A DNA stretch of 11,594 nt from JBCBZH01 sp039815415 (GTDB lineage: Bacteria; Bacteroidota; Rhodothermia; Rhodothermales; Rubricoccaceae). The notes under the pieces were generated by a model. That model saw nothing but the letters and a program-made list of their open reading frames with translations. It searched no databases and was not told the origin of the DNA. Position numbers and translations under genes: made by a program. Shown piece after piece: positions 6,338 through 11,594 of this stretch (the first letter of the stretch is position 1; every line of letters starts with the position of its first letter). The stretch is from the NCBI GenBank assembly GCA_039815415.1, contig JBCBZH010000126.1, positions 1-11,594 of the forward strand. The letters run 5' to 3'.

Positions 6338-7231
6338 CTACAACGCCAGCGCGTTGGTCCAGTACGCCTCCGCGCCAGGGCGCTCAGAGATCAGGCCCCG
6401 GCTGTGCATCCACGCCTCGAGCTGGCGGTAGTAGTCGGCGCTCATCGAGAAGTCGTGCGTGAAGGCGGGGACGGTCGCGTCGTAGATGGCTGTTGTCAGC
6501 GCGTCGCCGAGGTCGGAGCCGGTCATGCGGAAGTAGACCTCGCGGGCAGCCTCCGGATCTTGCTTCACCGCATCCACGCCGCGCCGGAGGACCTGCACGA
6601 GTGTGACGAACGTGTCGCGCTCGGCTTCGAGCTTGTCCGGGTGGGTGATGAGGACGAGCTGGCAGAAGTCCGGCACACCCCAGTCCTTGAGGGCGAACAT
6701 CCGCACGTCCATGCCGCGCTGGCGGGCCTCCACGATCTCGAAGTTGTAGAACACGAGCGTCGCCACGTCCGCCTTGTCCTCCGCCAGCGCGTCGGTGTGG
6801 TAGAACGAGTTGTTGACACGGGTGAGGCCGTCTTCGGTGCCGGTCGGGCCGCCGTCGGCCTCAATCATGGTGGAGACGATGGCCGGGCCGCCGGGGCCGG
6901 GCGCGCCCGGGTACTGGACGCGACAGCCCACCATGTCGCGCGGGCGCCCGATGCCGGCTTTCGCCATCACGCCGCCGTTGGTGTGCAGGAAGCGGGCGAA
7001 GCCGATGCACATCTCGCCCTTGGCGCGGTCCTCCACGAGGTGCAGCGGCTCCGTCACCGCGCAGTCCATCTCGCCCTTTTCAATCGCCTCGACGGCGTCC
7101 AGGTGCTCCTCCGGTTCGATCAGCTCAACGTCCAGTCCGGCGTCTTTGAACCAGCCGCGGTCCTGGGCGAGGAGGAGGGGCACGTGGTCCGGGTTGAGGA
7201 ACCACTCGAGTCCGAGGCGGAGGCGCGTCAT
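6338..7231 (-). CDS. NMT1/THI5-like (ThiY-type) pyrimidine-precursor protein under TPP riboswitch control
   Basis: A 297-residue protein of the NMT1/THI5-like periplasmic-binding-protein fold. LEWFLNPDHVPLLLAQDRGWF (8-28) with KDAGLDVELIEP (29-40) is the family signature. Relatives either bind a thiamine pyrimidine precursor for uptake (ThiY) or, in yeast THI5 and a Legionella homologue, make HMP phosphate. The TPP riboswitch in the leader ties this gene to thiamine independently of homology. There is no signal peptide or lipobox after the ATG at 7231, which is odd for a transport protein. Aligned by eye to yeast THI5 from memory, His66 is kept (His64), Lys62 becomes Thr60, and the CCCFC cysteine cluster is reduced to VPDFC (186-190). 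It may therefore be a cytoplasmic binder or a divergent enzyme. No permease gene is adjacent. One 10-mer copy lies at 6418-6427. Confidence 0.88.
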   Translation of the reverse strand: MTRLRLGLEWFLNPDHVPLLLAQDRGWFKDAGLDVELIEPEEHLDAVEAIEKGEMDCAVTEPLHLVEDRAKGEMCIGFARFLHTNGGVMAKAGIGRPRDMVGCRVQYPGAPGPGGPAIVSTMIEADGGPTGTEDGLTRVNNSFYHTDALAEDKADVATLVFYNFEIVEARQRGMDVRMFALKDWGVPDFCQLVLITHPDKLEAERDTFVTLVQVLRRGVDAVKQDPEAAREVYFRMTGSDLGDALTTAIYDATVPAFTHDFSMSADYYRQLEAWMHSRGLISERPGAEAYWTNALAL

Positions 7232-7239
7232 GGGGCTGT

Positions 7240-7262
7240 CCAGATGGGGGAGAGGGATCTGG
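7240..7262 (-). promoter_or_regulatory. Small hairpin just before the NMT1-like start codon
   Basis: On the minus strand CCAGAT and ATCTGG (7257-7262 and 7240-7245) can pair over 6 bp with an 11-base loop, ending 8 bases before the ATG at 7231. It could mask the ribosome landing site as part of the riboswitch output. The stem is short, so chance is possible. Confidence 0.3.
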
Positions 7263-7270
7263 AAGCCGGG

Positions 7271-7305
7271 CCGGTCGAGTTGGCGACCGCCAGCTCGAGG
7301 ACCGG
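7271..7305 (-). promoter_or_regulatory. Probable expression-platform hairpin of the TPP riboswitch, built on the 10-mer
   Basis: On the minus strand CCGGTC (7305-7300) pairs with GACCGG (7276-7271), with a 3-base bulge. GAGCTGGCG then pairs with CGCCAACTC apart from one C-A mismatch. The upper stem is an exact 10-mer (7288-7297) facing a one-mismatch copy (7276-7285). The base of the hairpin shares two bases (7304-7305) with the 3' strand of riboswitch helix P1, so the two structures compete at that edge. No T-tract follows, so whether it terminates transcription is uncertain. Confidence 0.5.
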
Positions 7306-7388
7306 AAGCACTCCCTACGCCGGTGCGAACCGGATCAGGTGCGGAGGGACTGTCTCAGCCCCGGTTGGTCGGGGCACCCCTGGCTTCC
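7304..7388 (-). promoter_or_regulatory. TPP (thiamine pyrophosphate) riboswitch aptamer
   Basis: Read on the minus strand, the leader holds the full THI-element core in order. GGAAGC (7388-7383) and GCTTCC (7309-7304) close P1. Between them come GGGGTGCC, CTGAGA (the bulge that binds the pyrimidine ring), then ACCTGATCCGGTT and CACCGGCGTAGGGA, which form the pyrophosphate-binding arm. Every hallmark sequence is present and P1 closes perfectly. It ends 72 bases before the ATG of the NMT1-like gene and should switch that gene off when thiamine pyrophosphate is plentiful. Confidence 0.96.
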
Positions 7389-7392
7389 ACGC

Positions 7393-7400
7393 CAAAGGTA
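7393..7400 (-). promoter_or_regulatory. Bacteroidota-type -7 promoter box for the riboswitch transcript
   Basis: TACCTTTG on the minus strand is an exact match to the Bacteroidota housekeeping -7 consensus TAnnTTTG. It ends 4 bases before helix P1 of the riboswitch, so a start about 5 bases downstream would begin the transcript at the aptamer's 5' end. No good TTG-type -33 box is seen at the expected distance; the 10-mer hairpin lies there instead. Confidence 0.6.
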
Positions 7401-7409
7401 CGCGCGCGG

Positions 7410-7449
7410 TCGCCAGCTCGACGGTGGATCGCACGGGTCGAGCTGGCGA
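7410..7449 (-). terminator. Hairpin of paired 10-mers just after the toxin-like gene
   Basis: A 13-bp perfect stem runs from 7410-7422 to 7437-7449 (core CGCCAGCTCGAC / GTCGAGCTGGCG) with a 14-base loop. On the minus strand it begins 4 bases after the TAA at 7454-7456, the classic place for an intrinsic terminator, and it separates the 1025-residue gene from the riboswitch promoter. No strong T-run follows. Confidence 0.65.
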
Positions 7450-7453
7450 ACGT

Positions 7454-10400
7454 TTACCGTACGAGCGTCATCCGCCGCGTGGCGACCTCGCCGCCCATCA
7501 CAAGCCGCGCCACGTATACGCCAGGCGCCATCCCGCGTGCCTCGAAGGCCACGCGATGCTCGCCCGCGGCCTGCGGCGCGTCCACCAGCCGGGCCACCTC
7601 GCGGCCCAGCAGGTCGTAGATCGCCAGCTCGACGTCGCCGGGCGCATCCAAGGTGTAGACGACCGTCGTGCGGTCGCGGAAGGGGTTGGGCGCGTTGGGC
7701 TCCAGCGTCACCCTGCTCGAGCTGGCGATGGGCTCGGCGGGCTCCTCGTTGGAGACAATGACCGAGCCGGTGCCGCCAGAGGTGGTGAGGAGGATGAAGG
7801 GAGGCTCGTTCTCTCCCTGCTCAGGCTCCCCGACAGCGATCGCACGGTTGGTATCAATCGCACGCACACTACGTGTCAGCTTGCCCGGGAAGGCCGGGTC
7901 CAGAGACCATGTATCGCCAGCATCTGTCGTCTTGAGAATCCCCTGCTTGACGGCCAGATAGCCGACCTCGGGTGTCGAGAAGGACGAGTTGAAGACCCCG
8001 AAGCGCCCGCCGTCCGTGATCTCGGGAATGACGATGTTGGTCCACGTCTGGCCGTCGTCCGTGGAGCGGAGGATGCGTCCGCCGGTGTCTCCCCAGGCTC
8101 CCGGGATGTACCACGTGCTGCCTCCAGCGAATTCGATGTCCGTCGTGTTGTGGGAGCGGAGGACGGGCGTCCACGAGTCGCCCCCATTGGTCGTGCGATA
8201 GACCTGGCCTGCGCCCGCGCCCCCGGCGCCGTTGTCGAGGAGGAGCCCCGTGTTTGCATCCTTGAACGCAACATCCTCGAACTCGGTGATGCTGAAGGGG
8301 AGTGAGACGAGGGTCCACGAGCGACCGTCATCGGTTGAGCGGTAGAAATCCATTCGTGTGATGCCTCTGAAGCCACCGATCGCGTACCACACGTTTCCGC
8401 CCGCGTGCGCGACGCCCGTCAGCGGTACGTACTTCCCTGCAACCGGGCCGGGGATGTTGGTCCATGTCTGCCCACCGTCAATCGAGCGAAGGAGATAGCC
8501 TGCCTGGTCGACGTGCCCGAAGGCAATGGCGGTCTCGGTGCCGGACCGGGTCTCCAGTCCCCACCAAACAACAGAACGGGTGGCGGGCTCGGGAATGGAG
8601 ATATCGGTCCACGTCCGCCCCCCGTCTTCCGAGCGCACGATGATTCCCCGTCCACTCGCGAGGAGAGCGCCGTCGTCGAGCATCGCAACGCCTTCGAGCC
8701 TGCTCGTGGTGCCGGGGACAGGCTGAGGGACCCAGTGCCGCGTCACGTCTGACCCTCGCTCGCAGTAGACCTCAACGGGCCGGTCGAGATTGCCGTCCGG
8801 GAAGAGAGTCGCGCGGCCCCCATCTCCGACTGGGCCTCCCGCTTCGTTTGTGTTGACGAGGTCTTCTGGCGGCACACTCGCGCAGGAAGTGGCCTGGGTA
8901 ACCGGGAGTGCCAGGCCCGTCGAGCGCTGCCTCGCACCGGAGACATCCACAAACTCGACGGACGTGCTCGCCAGCCCGATGGCAGCATCCAACGCGGCGT
9001 CGGTGCCTTCGGTCGTCCAATAGGCCCCATTCAGCGCGAGGCGGAGGGGGACATCCACGCGTACGCCGTTCTGCTCAACCGTCGCGCTGGCGGACGTGAT
9101 GGGCAGACCGCCTCGCGGCGCTGCAACAGCACGAACATGCAGGAAGTCGCGCGTGACGGTCGCCAGCCGGACGCCTGCTCCCGGGTCCGCGGGGTCCGGG
9201 CTCGTCATAAACAGCGTTGCCTGGCGGGGCATCGTGACATCGATCAGGTTCCGAGGTTCGCCCGCTGCCTGCCATGCATTCTGGATGGGAGTCTGACCTC
9301 CGCCTCCCGGTTGCTCGGCAAGTGCCCACGATGTGGGGTACGGGCGTCCCTCAATCGAGAGCGAGCCCCCCGATCCTGTGACATCGAATCCCGCCAGCTC
9401 GAGCACATCGCGGAGCGTAAAGCCCGGGTCGGTGTTTGGCGAGCCGGTGTACACACGGTACTCGAACGGATTGCCCCGGAACCGGGCCGGGACGTTCGCG
9501 CCGGGATCGCCGGAGTACCCGAAGTCCACGAGCAGGCGTAGCGTGCGGGGCTCGATCTGGTTTTGGAAGCTGGTCCACGTGCAGGTGTCACCAGAGCCAC
9601 ATGCCCAGTTGCTGTCATTGGGCCGCCACCGCTGGATGTTTGCCAGGATGTCGACCACTTCAATGGTGACCGGAGCGCCGCTCTGGAGTGCCACCAATTG
9701 ATCGAATGTGAGGGTCAGGCCCAGAGGAGCGCCGCTGATCATGGGCACGACGGACGCGCTGGACTCACCGGGTGCAAGGCTGAGCCGAAATGGCTCGTCA
9801 GGCAACACCGTCGCCAGCAGGTCCTCGCCGATGTAGACGTTGAAGGTGGGGCGCACATCCAGAGCCGTGGCTCCACCGGTGTTGCGCGCGAAGAGGGCGA
9901 GCGAGAGCGTCCCTGCGTTGTTCAGTTCCGTGCTCGTCGCCGTCTCCCAGTTGATCTCGGTCCCCGACGTGGTCTCGTTGGTGTAGGCCCTGGTCTCGGA
10001 GTAGGACGCCGATGCTTCCGCACTCAGGCCAAATCCATCGAGGGGATTGTAGGAGGTGCCTACGCTTACAGAGGCTGCCGCGGTGGACTGGGTACTGGAC
10101 GTAAAGGACTGCCCTGCCGAGAGCGTCTCTCCGTTGGAGTCGGAAATGGTCGCATTGGAGGTGAACCGGTACGTATCGAGCACGACCTCGATGACCGGAT
10201 AGGCTGCGACGAGCGGGCTGTTGTAGGGAGCCTCCACGCTCGCGTCCATGTTCACGCCACTCGCCTCCTGGAAGTCCGAGTACGGATCGCCGTCGGAGGA
10301 CCACGCGAGCGGGTCGGTGACGTAGCACGGCGAATCGGTAGCCGGGTTGCAGGCCACCGGGTTGCCACTGTTGATGTCGAAGCGGAAGCCCGCCAGCTCG

Positions 10401-10531
10401 AGGTCGTTCGCGACGCCGTCGCCGTCGGAGTCGACCTGGGCCGTGGCGAGCGGGGCAGTAGCGAGAACCAGCAGGACGAGCGCGAACCGACGGGCGGTGT
10501 CAGCGAGCTGGCGATGGACGGAGACAGACAT
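7454..10531 (-). CDS. Secreted protein: protective-antigen/binary-toxin-B pore-forming core, Asp-box propeller, type IX sorting domain
   Basis: A 1025-residue exported protein. Residues 1-32 form a signal peptide (FALVLLVLATAPLATAQ). D34SDGDG39...E45 is the DxDxDG calcium site followed by LELAGFRFD, then D82PYSDF87 and P106LVAAYP112; these match, in order and spacing, the start of activated anthrax protective antigen (DNDGIPDSLEVEGY, DPYSDF, HPLVAAYP). Residues 153-178 alternate polar and hydrophobic around an NPLDG turn, as in the membrane-inserting hairpin. NTGGATALDVRPTFNVYIG, LTLTFDQLVAL and FTLRDVLELAGF continue the match to about residue 440. Six Asp-boxes (SxDxGxTW type, 633-643 to 868-875) mark a BNR/Ycf48-like propeller. 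Residues 942-1025 (APNPFRDRT... to the end) are a type IX secretion sorting domain. Six cysteines (61/69, 311/317, 550/590) suggest disulfides. No prodomain precedes the calcium site. The ATG at 10531 fits the signal peptide; a TTG at 10564 is less likely. Confidence 0.88.
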   Translation of the reverse strand: MSVSVHRQLADTARRFALVLLVLATAPLATAQVDSDGDGVANDLELAGFRFDINSGNPVACNPATDSPCYVTDPLAWSSDGDPYSDFQEASGVNMDASVEAPYNSPLVAAYPVIEVVLDTYRFTSNATISDSNGETLSAGQSFTSSTQSTAAASVSVGTSYNPLDGFGLSAEASASYSETRAYTNETTSGTEINWETATSTELNNAGTLSLALFARNTGGATALDVRPTFNVYIGEDLLATVLPDEPFRLSLAPGESSASVVPMISGAPLGLTLTFDQLVALQSGAPVTIEVVDILANIQRWRPNDSNWACGSGDTCTWTSFQNQIEPRTLRLLVDFGYSGDPGANVPARFRGNPFEYRVYTGSPNTDPGFTLRDVLELAGFDVTGSGGSLSIEGRPYPTSWALAEQPGGGGQTPIQNAWQAAGEPRNLIDVTMPRQATLFMTSPDPADPGAGVRLATVTRDFLHVRAVAAPRGGLPITSASATVEQNGVRVDVPLRLALNGAYWTTEGTDAALDAAIGLASTSVEFVDVSGARQRSTGLALPVTQATSCASVPPEDLVNTNEAGGPVGDGGRATLFPDGNLDRPVEVYCERGSDVTRHWVPQPVPGTTSRLEGVAMLDDGALLASGRGIIVRSEDGGRTWTDISIPEPATRSVVWWGLETRSGTETAIAFGHVDQAGYLLRSIDGGQTWTNIPGPVAGKYVPLTGVAHAGGNVWYAIGGFRGITRMDFYRSTDDGRSWTLVSLPFSITEFEDVAFKDANTGLLLDNGAGGAGAGQVYRTTNGGDSWTPVLRSHNTTDIEFAGGSTWYIPGAWGDTGGRILRSTDDGQTWTNIVIPEITDGGRFGVFNSSFSTPEVGYLAVKQGILKTTDAGDTWSLDPAFPGKLTRSVRAIDTNRAIAVGEPEQGENEPPFILLTTSGGTGSVIVSNEEPAEPIASSSRVTLEPNAPNPFRDRTTVVYTLDAPGDVELAIYDLLGREVARLVDAPQAAGEHRVAFEARGMAPGVYVARLVMGGEVATRRMTLVR

Positions 10532-10624
10532 GGTGCAGAGCGTGAGGTGAGACAAGGGCCACAAGGCCTCTCATGTCCTCACGCTGCGGCATGCAACGAA
10601 ACCTGTCACGCCTCCCGCATCTTT

Positions 10625-10681
10625 TCTCGCCAGCTCGTCTGTCGGATCTCGTTGAGCGGCAGGGCCGTCGAGCTGGCGAGA
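10625..10681. repeat. Widely spaced inverted 10-mer pair between divergent genes
   Basis: TCTCGCCAGCTCG (10625-10637) and CGAGCTGGCGAGA (10669-10681) are perfect 13-base inverted repeats separated by 31 bases. They lie in the 259-base gap between the divergent toxin-like and lipoprotein genes. Unlike the other pairs, no gene ends here, so a terminator role is less obvious unless a small transcript exists. I found no clear promoter boxes in the rest of the gap (10532-10790). Confidence 0.65.
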
Positions 10682-10790
10682 GGGGCGGGCAGGGTCGGCA
10701 CCGTGACCGGTTTGAGCGCCCAGCCCAGCGTGAGAGGGTGAGGCGCGATGCCTCGTCCACCTTCACCAGCCGCCCCCAGGGGCTTCCGCC

Positions 10791-11594
10791 ATGACCTTCC
10801 TCTCGCGCCTTCACACGCTGCTCGGCCTCGCCCTCCTTCTCTCGCTCACGGCCTGCGACAGCGCCGACATGGATGACGACGACCCTGCTGGAGTCGAGCA
10901 ATGGGCCGGGTCCTATACCGGCCAGTCCCGCTTCGGAGCGACCAACGGCACCTGGGGCAATGGGGGGACCTACGCGCTGGTGGTGTCCGCCAGCGGGCAG
11001 GTGACCGTTCGTGGGTCCCTGATCCTCAATCCGACCTTTGATCCGGCAACCAATGCGTTTTCTTGGGAACGGGCCGACGGCAACGCGACCAACGGCTCGA
11101 TCACCTTCAGCCAGATGAACGACAACTCGTTCTTATTCGCGGACATCGGAACCGAAATCCTCGCCCGCGTCGACGAACTGGGCGACATGCTGGCGCGGGA
11201 GGAAGGCAAAACACTGAAGGACGCCTGCGCCGAAGCCCACCGCGCCGGCCACCTCTTCAAGTTCTTTGCCGCTGAAGCCTACCGCGCTGAGGGCGAGCTT
11301 TACCGCTCGCTACGCCCCGCCGTCGACCTTTCGGTGCGACGCGAACCACTGGGCGTGGTGGGCGTCATCAGCCCGTGGAATTTCCCGCTCGCGATCCCGG
11401 CGTGGAAAATCGCGCCCGCTCTCGCTTACGGCAACACGGTCGTCTTTAAGCCGGCCGAACTCGTGCCCGGCTCGGCGTGGCTCTTCTCCGATATCATCGC
11501 CCGCGCGGGCCTCCCCGATGGCGTTTTCAACTTGGTGATGGGCGCCGGCTCAACCGGGGCCGCCCTCGCCCGTTCAGGGTCAGTTCCGCACCTC
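10791..11594 (+). CDS. Lipoprotein N-terminus joined in frame to an aldehyde dehydrogenase fragment (3' end outside window)
   Basis: One frame is open from the ATG at 10791 to the window end, 268 codons. Residues 1-22 are a lipoprotein signal (lipobox L-T-A-C22). Residues 37-115 (WAGSYTGQSRFGATNG... GSITFSQMNDNSFLF) look like a small beta-rich outer-membrane lipoprotein domain of unknown role. From about residue 117 (base 11139) the protein becomes an aldehyde dehydrogenase of the ketoglutarate-semialdehyde type: ILARVDELGDMLAREEGKTL, FKFFAAEA, REPLGVVGVISPWNFP (184-199) and NTVVFKPAE. The dehydrogenase enters at its usual residue 60-70, lacking its start. Catalytic Cys and Glu would lie beyond the window. 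A cytoplasmic NAD enzyme on a lipoprotein signal makes little sense. This is either a recombination scar or an assembly join; both halves are real families, but the fused gene is doubtful. Confidence 0.7.
   Translation, partial: MTFLSRLHTLLGLALLLSLTACDSADMDDDDPAGVEQWAGSYTGQSRFGATNGTWGNGGTYALVVSASGQVTVRGSLILNPTFDPATNAFSWERADGNATNGSITFSQMNDNSFLFADIGTEILARVDELGDMLAREEGKTLKDACAEAHRAGHLFKFFAAEAYRAEGELYRSLRPAVDLSVRREPLGVVGVISPWNFPLAIPAWKIAPALAYGNTVVFKPAELVPGSAWLFSDIIARAGLPDGVFNLVMGAGSTGAALARSGSVPHL

Larger units (their letters stand above)
407..10678. repeat. Dispersed 10-mer CGCCAGCTCG family, 23 exact copies (uptake-sequence-like)
   Basis: Exact copies in + orientation start at 407, 573, 921, 3126, 4673, 6318, 7288, 7411, 7622, 9392, 10391 and 10628. 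Complement copies (CGAGCTGGCG) start at 425, 1987, 2956, 3764, 4707, 6297, 6418, 7439, 7718, 10504 and 10669. The bases most often flanking the core give TCGCCAGCTCGA. Eleven copies are intergenic and lie in hairpins; twelve are single and inside genes. Assuming about 65% GC and independent bases, I estimate roughly 0.1 copies expected on both strands. The balanced orientation, the presence in genes, and the hairpin pairs at gene ends resemble Neisseria and Pasteurellaceae uptake sequences. Confidence 0.85.

Noticed and set aside
6404..8305. A 633-codon open frame on the + strand
   Set aside because: It runs antisense across the NMT1-like gene, the TPP riboswitch, a hairpin and the toxin-like gene, and its residues match no family. 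It is a GC-driven shadow frame.
407..10678. The 10-mer as a Chi-like or KOPS-like site
   Set aside because: The resemblance to GCTGGTGG is partial, and such sites are strongly biased to one strand. Here the orientations are 12 to 11 and many copies are inverted pairs.
407..10678. The 10-mer hairpins as REP or MITE mobile elements
   Set aside because: Half the copies are lone 10-mers inside genes without flanking similarity or target duplications, and the loops of the hairpins are unrelated.
9563..10741. A 392-codon open frame on the + strand
   Set aside because: Antisense to the protective-antigen-like region, ends in the divergent gap, and shows no domain or plausible start.

Overview
The window looks like a piece of a high-GC genome of the Rhodothermota (Bacteroidota-like, near the Rubricoccus/Rubrivirga group). 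The reasons are a C-terminal type IX secretion sorting domain on a large secreted protein, a Bacteroidota-style -7 promoter box (TAnnTTTG) placed correctly in front of a riboswitch, and a lack of obvious Shine-Dalgarno sequences. This placement is inferred from sequence character, not from a search.

Layout. 1-399: 3' end of an acetyl-CoA hydrolase/transferase gene (+). 438-1813: two translationally coupled minus-strand genes, a DJ-1/PfpI-family protein and an F420-reductase-like NAD(P)-binding protein, divergent from an HxlR-type regulator (1940-2278, +). Together they look like a small electrophile-stress module. 2291-4658: a secreted class-C-beta-lactamase-fold serine hydrolase preceded by an AraC-family regulator, both minus. 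5061-6257: a second, LACTB-like, lipoprotein serine hydrolase (+). 6338-7400: an NMT1/ThiY-like protein (minus) behind a textbook TPP riboswitch and its promoter. 7454-10531: a 1025-residue secreted protein (minus). 10791-11594: a divergent lipoprotein start that runs in frame into an aldehyde dehydrogenase fragment and off the window.

Two things stand out. First, the 1025-residue protein begins, right after its signal peptide, with a region that matches the anthrax protective antigen / clostridial binary toxin B pore-forming core: calcium-binding motif, DPYSDF and PLVAAYP motifs, and an alternating beta-hairpin. This is followed by six Asp-box (BNR/Ycf48-like) propeller repeats and a type IX sorting domain. 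The inhibitory N-terminal prodomain of protective antigen is missing.

Second, the 10-mer CGCCAGCTCG (or its complement CGAGCTGGCG) occurs 23 times exactly, in both orientations, where about 0.1 copies would be expected by chance. Twelve copies are single and lie inside genes in several reading frames. The other eleven are intergenic and form hairpins, ten as perfect inverted pairs and one with a degenerate partner; several of these hairpins lie at gene ends. This arrangement closely parallels the DNA uptake sequences of Neisseria and Pasteurellaceae. One such hairpin sits where the expression platform of the TPP riboswitch would be.
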